Shown here: positions 48,001 through 57,441 of the stretch, piece after piece
How the letters are laid out: each line of letters starts with the position of its first letter
Position numbering within the stretch: position 1 is the first letter of the stretch
Assembly (NCBI RefSeq): GCF_963675165.1
Contig: NC_087389.1
Location: forward strand, 1,398,001-1,462,000
Direction: 5' to 3'
Length of the DNA stretch: 64,000 nt
Origin: Halichondria panicea
Taxonomy: Eukaryota; Porifera; Demospongiae; Suberitida; Halichondriidae
Notes under the pieces: model-generated
Seen by the model: only the letters and a program-made list of their open reading frames with translations
The model's database searches: none
What the model was told of the DNA's origin: nothing
Translations under genes and position numbers: made by a program

Positions 48001-48794
48001 TGCATGCTATGTTCTCCACTGATGGTCATTAGGTCATTATGCCTCGGTGCGCATGTGCAAGCGAGGTATACGGTAGTGTGTTTGTGTGTCTGTGTATCTG
48101 TGTAGACTGCTACAGCTGCTCAATGATGAATCAAGTGCAAGTAAGAGTTTCTATAGGCTTCTAGTCATGTTTACTTGGATTTTAATTCATGGATTTGCAA
48201 AATAATGCTTCGTTCTCGAGTTATGCCTAGTTTTACTTACTTGGAATGCCTTTTCAGAAGAGCACGTAGCCAAACTTGTTTACTGAGTGTTACTACTCTA
48301 CTTAGTAGTTAGCTCTGCACTAGAACGCTAGCTATTGGTAGCTGCAACTGATGGCAGCCATTAATTTTAGACTTACTTGAACTTTTGGCATCCATCGTTT
48401 TTAACAACAATCATGGTCGATCATTACCCACTCTTTGAGTTTGCATGCTAATTATTGCAAAAATATTCATCAGTATAAAAGCTATTAGCAGCTTTATGTT
48501 ATGTAGCTTTGGCATCTCCACCGAGGCATCAGCACCCGCAGTGCATTCATTATGTACAGTCATGCTTGTCATAGCTGATTGTGCAATATTATAATTATGT
48601 CATTTCCATCGTGTTTTCATTAATTCTAACCATCCTCTTTGCAGTATTCCAAGTGCTGTAATGCCCTGAAGCGCTCTGGGAGGAGGAGTGGGGGGTCTAG
48701 CAGAGTGGCCTCTCCAGCTAGCATCAATCAGTTCAGTCATGGAGGACGAGAAAACAGCCCTGCCTTTACACCCACAACAGGACACACATTTTAA
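45071..48794 (+). CDS. TMEM175: TMEM175-type endolysosomal potassium channel, copy 1
   Basis: TMEM175 is a lysosomal K+ (and H+) leak channel with two six-helix repeats, each starting with an RxxxFSD motif in the pore helix. Here repeat 1 begins RLATFSDAVLSIIATFSVLP and repeat 2 RTEAFSDGVFAIVATLIVLD, keeping both motifs and the isoleucines near the constriction. About 15 exons give further helices: FVYLYSFALVADIWSIHS, LLLFFVSFLPYATGLISSYA, IIICAGVILLIGLNL, YIGLLIAPVLSVLTIGFSFL, SSYITTFIVTGLLWFVQYSM, TLLLVGGIPFAAEILSIFSD, VFCVLVTLAGLLQLLFWCVA, MIIPITGVVVYWGTFS, LAGVSPLLFLLLKLAITL. The tail ends in TPTTGHTF, stop at 48794. The frame appears intact. The start ATG (MAAELSISRQ) is the first after a TCTTACAG site. 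Confidence 0.9.
45966..46072. mobile_element. 107-base MITE of the CAGGGCTG family, only in TMEM175 copy 1
   Basis: Starts CAGAGCAGGATCCAGGATTT and ends CCTCAATGCAGCCCTG, matching the ends and G-run/C-run interior of the element at 9978-10134. The same intron in copy 2 (about 49920-50060) lacks it. One end has two changes from the CAGGGCTGCAT form. Confidence 0.8.
48042..48546. mobile_element. 505-base insertion with TCATTATG flanks in the last intron of TMEM175 copy 1
   Basis: The 8-base words TCATTATG at 48034-48041 and 48547-48554 flank the insertion. Copy 2 at the same place has a single uninterrupted TAGGTCATTGTGTATGGTC, so an empty site is present in the same window. Near the borders GCCTCGGTG (48041) is inverted as CACCGAGGC (48519). 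An 8-base duplication fits hAT-type elements. The interior has no long frame, so it is non-autonomous. Confidence 0.82.
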
Positions 48795-49158
48795 GTTTGT
48801 CTAGCCCCTATTTTATACGTAGCTTATTCATTATGTGCGTTAATTATGTGTTTTGTGTTGTAATTATGAATGTTTAACGAGACAAGTTTGACTGAAGACA
48901 AGTCGCTCTTATTCTGAGCTCATAAAATGTTCTTAACGAGAAGTTTATTATAATTAATTCAGAAGCAACATATTTATTTATATATAATATTGTACATAGT
49001 AAGTATTATTCTGTGACCAGTGATTATAAACAAAATATACAAATCTTAAAAACAAAGGGGACGGGGTCAAAGTACAACATGCTTTATTTTCCTTACTGCA
49101 CTGTATTTGTACTGTTCGAGCTTGCTGACCTGTACTGTCTTGATCTTGCATGCAGCAA

Positions 49159-51408
49159 ATGGATGCAGAATTATCTGTCACAAGGCGGCACATATTCTCT
49201 GGAGAGCGTCTAGCAACCTTCAGTGATGCTGTACTCTCCATCATTGCAACATTCTCTGTGAGTGTATGATAAGTATGTCTAAATCAACTATAATTATAGA
49301 TAGACTAGTCTTAGTGGCAATATCAGTTCTGTGTGTAGATCTACTATTCTCCCCATGATGCAGGTGCTTCCACTCAAGTTCAATCGAGAGATTATCGAAG
49401 AAGGTGGAGGTTACAGAGTGAGTGAGTGTTGTTGTGTAATAGATCCTATAATTATCTCTCATATTTTGCACAGAAATTTGATTTGGAAGTTTTCTTGCTG
49501 GATCAGTGGCTTCGCTACCTTGTATATATCTACTCTTTTGCTCTAGTGGCTGACGTCTGGTACATCCATTCTGGGTGGGTTGTTAGTAGCAACAGATCAT
49601 TAATTTATGTGAACACTTTTCCTTCACAGTGTGTTCAGTATTGTTGAGAATGTGAATGGTGGAATCATATGGCTAAATTTGGTGAGCCAAAAATGTATCT
49701 ATCTGAACTGTGTTCACCATAGTCTTGTTGTGTCCACAGCTGCTTCTGTTTTTCGCGAGCTTTGTGCCATACGCCACTGGACTTATCAGCAGCTATGCCA
49801 CTGGACTTATCAGCAGCTATGCCACTTCCCCTGGCCCCGATTCTGAGATGGCAGCCATCATCATCTGTGCTGGTGTCATCCTTCTCATCGGTCTAAATCT
49901 GGTTTGTCCCCCAGTGTGTGTGTGGGGGGGGGGGCTCAGTTGTTTGACTGTATACGTGTACATAGATGTAAATAGAGCGTCCTGTTTGAATATCAAAGTG
50001 TTTGACTACATAACTACATGTATATGTATGTATGTGTAAGTGATGTCATCTTTCTTTACAGATCTTAATCCTGGGCTGTGCATTTCGACGCCAGTCTCTC
50101 ATTCATCCTCACCTAGTCAACAACAACAACATTGTATGTCCCCCTTACCCCCCACATTGAACCCCTCACCCCCCACAATGAACCCCTCTCACCCCCCACA
50201 TTGAACCCCTCACCCCCCACATTGAACCCCCTCACCCCCACATTGAATCCCTCACCCCCCCCCAATGAACCCCTCTCACCCCCCACATTGAACCCCTCAC
50301 CCCCCACATTGAACCCCCTCACCCCCACATTGAATCCCTCACCCCCCCCCAATGAACCCCTCTCACCCCCCACATTGAACCCCTCACCCCCCACAATGAA
50401 CCCCCTCACCCCCCACATTGAACCCCTCACCCTCACAGAGATCCATAAAGGCTGTGGTGTACATTGGCCTGCTGATTGCCCCCGTCCTGTCTGTGTTGAC
50501 CATTGGCTTCAGCTTCCTCTCTCACCAAGCCCCCTGGCTGCCCCTCCTCTTATTCTTCAGCATACTACCCGTCTCCTTGATCGTGAGACTGGTCATGTTT
50601 GTCGTCCTCAGTAAGTGCGTTAGAGTTTTTTATGCAAACAATCTATTCTTGTTTGTCTTCGTGCTCAATGTTGTGTTTTTGCTTTGAATATACAGAACAG
50701 TGCACGTATTCATTATTGTGTGTATTGTGTGTAGCTTCTAGGAAGTCCATTGAAAGGCTACCCTCGATGATATTCAGAGCTGTGGCCAGCAAGAGCAGAA
50801 CAGAAGGTGAGAATAATGTACACACTGTACTGTTTCAGCCATCTCTTCTCCACTGCAGCATTCAGTGATGGTGTGTTTGCCATCGTGGCCACTCTCATTG
50901 TGTTGGACCTGACGTGAGTCTGCATGGTTACATACCTCATTTCTGATTGATTGATTGACTTGTTCGTTGTTGCAGGAGTGAGCATATTCCGGATAAAGAT
51001 GAAACGATTGAATTGCATATTGCTCTCTACAAACAACGAAACGTCTTCTTTTCTTACATCACCACCTTCGTTGTCACAGGTTAGTTCGAGTCATGTGATT
51101 ATGTCGAGTCACTGGACCCCATGAATGTCGTGCCCCCGTCCCATCCGTGCAGGTCTCCTGTGGTTTGTTCAATACAGCATGTTCCATTTCCTTGAGCGGT
51201 TCACTCCAATCATGGTTGTGGCCAACACCTGTGTGAGTGGTCCATACTTAGCGTAGTCTTCATCTTTGACTATCTCTCTCTTTACAGACACTGTTACTGG
51301 TGGGCGGCATTCCTTTCGCTGCAGAAATTCTCTCCATATTTTCTGACGAGGTACGCTTAGTCTACACGGCCAATCAACTACATCTACAACATAATTACCC
51401 CCCCCCCC

Positions 51409-51445
<37 letters not shown>

Positions 51446-52617
51446 AGTCATTTTTGACACAAGCCATTCTGGGTCCTAACAAGGTGTTGTCCATCCGAGT
51501 GTTCTGCGTTCTGGTCACACTTGCCGGTCTGTTGCAGCTGTTTTTCTGGTGTGTGGCTCACTATAACAAGTAAGCAACCTATGCCTACCTACATGTTGTA
51601 CGTATACCTATATATGGTCTATTATTCATCCTAGGACAGTTAAAATAGCAAAATTTTACTATCCACCTATAAAAAAAACAACAAACATAGCATATGAACA
51701 GGAGTGCATGCACGCCTGATATGAATAAAACAGCGACTTTACATTGCCCCAATGTGTCCTTAATTGCGATGTTCCACTCATCTCTTTCTTCAGGAGCTTT
51801 TGTATGTCCACTGAGATAGACAAGAAGTATGCTGAAATTCAGATGTTTGCCAAGATCATGATCATTCCGATAACTGGGTACGTGAGTCTGTCCACAAGAT
51901 GTCACCTGAGTCATGATCATGTGATCTCACACACAGTATTGTTGTATATTGGGGGACGTTATGTCCCTGAGTCATGTGATCCCACACACACAGTATTGTT
52001 GTATATTGGGAGACATTATGTCCCTATATAACCTGAGTCATGTGATACCACACACACAGTATTCTTGTCTACTAGGGGACGTTATGTCCCTATATAACCT
52101 GAGTCATGTGATCCCACACACACAGTATTCTTGTCTACTGGGGGACGTTCAGCAAAACATTCAATGATATCTACACAATTGTAAGTTAGGAGATCGCTGT
52201 TGCTATGGTAATCCAATTGCCCCCCCCCTCACAGCTGGCGATTGTGTGCGTACTGCTCTTCCTGCTGCTCAAACTAGCCATAACGTTGGTGAGTGGGCAG
52301 GTAGACTCTGTTGTGCATGCTATGTTCTTCACTGATGCTATATCATTGTTAGGTCATTGTGTATGGTCATACTTGTCATAGCTGATTGTGCAATATTATA
52401 TGCCATTGTATATACGTTGTGTCTTCTTTAATTCTAACTGTCTCCTTCGCAGTACTCCAAGTGCTGTAATGCCCTGAAGCGCTCTGGGAGGAGGAGTGGG
52501 GGGTCTAGCAGAGTGGCCTCTCCAGCCAATTGCAGCATCAATCAGTCAATAATGGAGGACGATAAAACAGCCCTGCCTTTACACCCACGCGAGGACACAC
52601 ATTTTAAGTTTGTCTAG
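49159..52617 (+). CDS. TMEM175: TMEM175-type endolysosomal potassium channel, copy 2
   Basis: Second copy, starting MDAELSVTRRHIFSGERLAT at 49159. Both FSD motifs (RLATFSDAVLSIIATFS and RTEAFSDGVFAIVATL) and all membrane segments are kept, so a working channel is predicted. Differences from copy 1 include FVLFFASFVPYATG-like helix changes (here LLLFFASFVPYATG), an in-frame repeat of GLISSYAT plus SPGPDSEM, loss of some charged residues in the IIEEGGGYR and HIAL regions, NVFFSYITTFVVTGLLWFVQ, LAIVCVLLFLLLKLAITL, and a different tail ending DTHFKFV (stop at 52617). Two genes in tandem allow dosage or tissue division; which is the ancestral form is unknown. Its promoter must be new, because the PEX16 promoter was not copied. 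Confidence 0.88.
50150..50438. repeat. C-rich minisatellite in a TMEM175 copy 2 intron
   Basis: Units of CCCCACATTGAACCCCTCAC or the CACAATGAAC variant, about 20 bases each, repeated roughly 14 times. Higher-order blocks of about five units are themselves repeated. The same intron of copy 1 (46200-46275) has only about three units. Frames across it on both strands are artefacts of periodicity. Confidence 0.92.
51905..52140. repeat. Tandem copies of an intron-exon border in TMEM175 copy 2
   Basis: Four units of about 60-67 bases, each with GAGTCATGTGATCCCACACA, a CACACAG splice acceptor, then TATTGTTGTATATTGGG/TATTCTTGTCTACTGGGG and GGACGTT. Only the last is followed by the true exon continuation (CAGCAAAACATTCAATGA). 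Copy 1 has one unit at about 47765-47832. Confidence 0.92.
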
Positions 52618-53151
52618 CCCCAATATATAATTTTGTACAGCTTAATAATTATTCATTTATGTGCATATAATAGTGTTAATTATGTGTTTTATGTTATAAT
52701 TATGAAAGTTTGATTGAACACAAGTCGCTCTTATTCTGAACACATAAAATTTTCTTAACGAGAAGTTTATTATAATTAATTCAGAAGCAACATATAATAT
52801 TGTACATAATCTTTTATTCTGTGACCAGTGATATAAACAAATATACAAATCTGTAATTCTTAAAACAAAGGGGACGGGGTCAAAGTACAACAACACAGAC
52901 AACAAGCAATGAACAGTTGTGATCGCTAGAAGGTGAGGGACGTCGTTATGACTAACTTGTCTTCATTTTTCTGCATAGGGAAACAAAACTGGTCAAAAGA
53001 CGCACAATGTACGTTATAGCCTCAACACAATACGTTGCAACATGCATAAACAGCTGAACTGGGGGAATGGTGAAAAATCATTAAAGATCGACCCTCCAAA
53101 TTAAAAACACTGCATGATACAAACGACAGTGCTTCTGCCTCAATTATTACG

Positions 53152-56100
53152 CTAAATAAAGGGCAAGCTCTTTACAAAATACCATGAACTTTTTAATGCC
53201 TCCAAAGTTTCGTATATACTATGTACATGTATCCACTGTATGAGCTTGTTGCCAAGGGTGATGCCCTGTGTCTTGGAGATGAGGGGATCAAACACAACGT
53301 AGAGGTCAAACCCAGTTGTCCTCTGTAAGAGACAAACAATAGCAAGAAATTTGAGTTACCACTATGCCACCCCACACCCCACACACCACCCCCCCACCTC
53401 ACACACACACGCCACCCATCTGAGAATAGTTATACGACTACACCACCCCCACACCTCTCACACACACACACACACCACCCTCACACATTACACACACCAC
53501 CCCTCACCCATCCGAGGAGCGCCTCCTTCTCCCCCACATGGTACAGTATCTTGGTGGGCCAGGTGGACGAGAGCATTCGTTGATTCATGAACATGTAGTG
53601 CGTGAACAGTCGCTCCCTGTCACTAGGGCCACAGTACATCGCCGGGACAACAGGACCAGAGAGACAGGACGTCTTACGAGATTTATACAAGAAATGTCTG
53701 ACCTCATGAGCATGAAGAATATCTGTAGTGGTGACAAAAGTTTAATTTAGCAAGAACCGGAATTAAATTTACCTGTTGGATAATAATTTTGATTGAACAT
53801 ACAGCTGTGCTCACAATGTTATTAATAGCAAACTTACCACTGACATTGTACGGAGACTTCTTCACAGCTTGCTTCAAAGCCGCAAGATTGCCACTCTTTT
53901 CAAGTTTCTGAGAGAGAAAAGGCACAAGTCATGTACACACAGCAATCACTAAACCAAGCATGCAACTATCAAAGAAATAAGCTAATCACTCTCTACACAA
54001 CTGCTATAAGTAAGCAAAGAGCTATAGAGAGAGGTATGTAGCAAGGGCCCACCTCAACAATCTTCCTCTGGCATTCCTGCACTTCAAAGAACTTCTCTTT
54101 GTCTGTTGAGAAGAGAAGCAAACAAGCGGGGGAGTCGAGGGGAAGGTAGGAGACATGGGTGTGGAGGAAGCCGGTGTCGTTGAATTTGGGCAGACAGATG
54201 GGAGTCCAGCTCTCAGTCGATCGGAAGCTCATTGAAGCATTCACAAGGTTTAGGATTAGGTGGATATCTGTGGAGAAGAAGGAACACTTCACAACACTGT
54301 ATGTCCTATGGGTACAATGCTGCTATAGAAGTTAACTGATTTTCTCAAACGGTGGCATCAAAGTTTATACTTGAAAGCATTTGCCAGTTGCCCATGCCAT
54401 GATCCAAGGCCGAAAAAGACAAATTATGGCCCCGACAAAATTTTGGATTTAAACACATCATAAGCTTTCAGAAAAGCATCATTTTGACGTTGGATCAACG
54501 GTACTAAAGTTATGGCTGTTGAAAGACAACTACAACCCCCCACACCCGTTAAATCTATGGTTTGGAGACTCATTCAGCTATCCAAGTTCAAACAGAGCAT
54601 CTTGAACACACCATAATTATAATCCAGCTACTACACTAATAGGGAGAACGATTCGTACCTATGGGTACTAGGTTGTATTCCTTGGGTCTGAGGTAGGTCA
54701 CCAGTTGATCATCAGCCACTAGCACAGCAAAGAGGATGTCCTATTGGAGATATGGGGGGAAGTGGTTTTAGTGAGTGTGTGTGTGTTGTGTGGTGTTGTG
54801 ACGTACCTTTGTTCTGGCCTGACTGATGGTGCTGGTGATGGACTGTCTCAGAGAAAGAGGCATCGAGAGGCATCGTATCTGGTGTGTGCGTGCGTGCGTG
54901 TGTGTGGGTAGCCGTTAATATATTATAATACATAAGAACAGTTCGTAATGGAGATGAGGATTTATTCTGCCATTATAATTATTATATTGTATACGAGTGT
55001 CTATAAAACATAAAATGTGCAATCACCCCTCTCCTCCACCCTCACCCCTCCCCTCCACCCCTCCCCTCTACCCTCCCCTCCACCCTCACCCCATTGAGAA
55101 TGAAGGATGGATCCCTGTCTGTCATGTTGAGGATGTTGTCAATGAACTTTTCTGAGCCTTGTAGCAAGTAACGGAGGTCAAAGCCAGGCTTCTTCTCAAA
55201 CCGCTGGGAGAGTTGTGTGTTAGTGAGAACACTCAGAATCTGGTAGTAGACATAGTTCAGTTGAATGGCTAGCTGTGTGTGTGTGTGTGTGTGTGTGGGG
55301 TGGGTGGGTGGGTACGTGTGTGTGTGTGTGAAGAGGGGGAGTGAATCATACGTACTAAGTAAAACTATGTCTTACCTGTGTGTCCGTTTGACCACTCTGA
55401 GATATGGACACTAGGACAAGAGGACCACGACACATAAACACAAAGCGATGACCACCAGCCACTATGCTCCGTAGATTATCATTGTCGTCTTGGAAAAAGG
55501 ACACTATGGCTTGCATGATGCCAAATATGTTGACCAGCTTATCCTCTTTGCCATAGCGACAGTACACAGGCTTTCCAGATATGCTCAGGACAAATACATG
55601 CTTTTGATGCTGACACCAGGTTGTCGATTCCACATCTGTAGGCACAGTAACAGTCATGTGAATTAACTTTAGTTCCGCTGGTCTAATAATTCTGAAGGCT
55701 TAGAGAGAGGCCTTTCAGGTAATGTATTAAAATAGCTTGTTTTTGACATAATTATAGCCCACGGTTTTTTCCCGAAAATAAGAAATTATACCTAGTTTTC
55801 AATTTGAGATTTGAACGGGATCCTTCTAAGCTTTCAGAAAAATAATCATAAAAACGTTGAATTTAGATTATCAAAACTCTAGTTACAGAGCCAACTCTAG
55901 TACTTTCAAAAATGAAGGGGATCGACCTAGCGTTAAAAAACTATCTAGAGCATCTTTGAGCGACCATAACTGATACAAGAGACAGAAAGGCAATACACAA
56001 TTAATGTAGTATCTATCTTTCCAAAACTAACTCGACTCCACAGTACATACCTTCATCCTCATACTCTCTTTGTTCAATTTCAGTGCTTTCTATTCGAGAT

Positions 56101-57296
56101 CTAGAGGCCTCTATACATGTATGAAAAACAGGATTGGTAATATTAAACACCTAATTAATCACACCACCCACCCTTGGCCATATTCTCATCGGCAGGGGGC
56201 AGGCTCAAAGGTTGTGAGAGTCGTAGATCCGCAGGGGACACTCCGATGTGTATGCTGTGACGGACGGACATTTCAGGCCCAGTCACACCCATTGACATGA
56301 GCATGTCAGAACAAGGGAAGGATTCATCGTGCGGGTCATCAGTCAGAAAAGTGTCACCTGATAAAGGGGGGAGAGGATTGGAGGGTTATAGAATATTATA
56401 GTACATGCATAAGTAGGTGCACACTTTTCCAGCGATTGATTGAGGCAAATGTAAGTCTAGCATTGTACAGTAAAGACACTTCTCTATCAGAATAATAAAC
56501 GATGACCGTCATAACAAAAAGGTTGCCACCAGTGTTGATCTTCTTCTACCCATACGGTTAATTTCCTCACCTGTCCCAACTGTGCCAGACTGCTCCTCCT
56601 CATCAGTGGGATGTGGACTGCGATAGCGAGCGTGAGTGTTGAGGTGCTTCTCTGAGAGCAGCTTCTCCTCTGAGTCACTCTCCTCTCCAGACTGGAGGGG
56701 GAGGGGTGACAACGAACTCATTATAGACACAGGACTGTATAGATAGTAAGTGGATTATGCACTGCAGCAGTGTATTCATCATCATCATACTATACACTTT
56801 CAATTCCCACAGCTCTAGAGTTACTATTTTCATGACCTAAGATAGTGATTATCTCCACCACCACTATAACGTACGTGATTATCGCTGGTTCCTAAGATGT
56901 CTCCACTGTTTTCTGAGCCAGCCGGTGATTTTTGTCTCTTTTGGAACTTTGGCGAGGAGTGTCGTGCAAAGCTCTCGAGGAATCGGCTCTTCCGACTCTT
57001 GACCGGCTGAGAGGTGGTGCTCCGATCTATCTCTGCCGGGAGATCTACAGTAACAAACTCCTCAGGATCCTCGTCTCGAAGCAGGTTGTATCTATGGGAT
57101 GTATACTGAGCAATGGCGACTGTACTATAGAGTGTGAGGTATTCTTATGTACTATAGTATACATGTATATGTATGAGAATGAGGTGGAATCCAAGGCTTT
57201 CACTCACACTGTGTCCTCGGTGAGGGTGTCCTCTGGGTCCCCCGTGGGTGTACCGTACAGTGGCACCTCTGTGGAGTCTTCAGAACACTCAGCCAT
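53152..57296 (-). CDS. MON1: MON1, subunit of the MON1-CCZ1 Rab7 exchange complex
   Basis: MON1 with CCZ1 activates Rab7 on late endosomes. The N-terminus starts MAECSEDSTEVPLYGTPTGD at 57296, continues in YTSHRYNLLRDEDPEEFVTV, and joins (AG|T, phase 2) to SPVSIMSSLSPLPLQSGEES; it is acidic and disordered. The longin core begins HVFVLSISGKPVYCRYGKED with IMQAIVSFFQDDNDNLRSIV and RFVFMCRGPLVLVSIS. Then LNYVYYQILSVLTNTQLSQR, DLRYLLQGSEKFIDNILNM, DIHLILNLVNASMSFRSTES with WTPICLPKFNDTGFLHTHVS, RHFLYKSRKTSCLSGP, and GFDLYVVFDPLISKTQG follow. The stop is at 53152. The C-terminus after IQWIHV (about 20 residues) is unlike the usual FILTPLTY-type end, so the last exon is less sure. If the upstream exons are wrong the start would be 56721. 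Confidence 0.88.
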
Positions 57297-57441
57297 TCTC
57301 AATGTGTATGGCTACCTTCGACCACGCCCCTCTAGCTAACTCTTATAACACACCCACGTGGTCGGCTAGCTAGCCACGCCTTTCTTTTTGAGCTACCCAC
57401 GTGGCATTGTTTACGTTTATAGCTGTCGACCTCCTACGGTG
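57297..57441. promoter_or_regulatory. Head-to-head promoter of MON1 and GEN1
   Basis: 145 bases between the MON1 ATG (57296) and the GEN1 ATG (57442). It contains two CCCACGTGG E-box palindromes (about 57352 and 57389) plus CCACGCC words and no TATA box. CACGTG boxes are bound by bHLH-ZIP factors such as MYC/USF/MITF-TFEB. The spacing equals that of the PEX16-TMEM175 pair. Confidence 0.6.

Larger units (their letters stand above)
45067..52890 (+). repeat. Tandem segmental duplication containing two TMEM175 genes
   Basis: Block 1 is about 45067-49080 and block 2 about 49147-52890, each starting near the first coding exon and ending just after the 3' UTR words AAGTTTATTATAATTAATTC and GGGGACGGGGTCAAAGTACA. 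Exons, intron positions, many intron sequences and the UTR are shared, so this is a DNA-level duplication, not retroposition. Length differences come from insertions in block 1 (45966-46072 and 48042-48546) and repeat growth in block 2 (50150-50438 and 51905-52140). Confidence 0.93.

Noticed and set aside
50113-50614. Proline-rich and glycine-rich frames of 107-160 residues
   Set aside because: They read through the intronic C-rich minisatellite of TMEM175 copy 2; only the exon from about 50440 is real.
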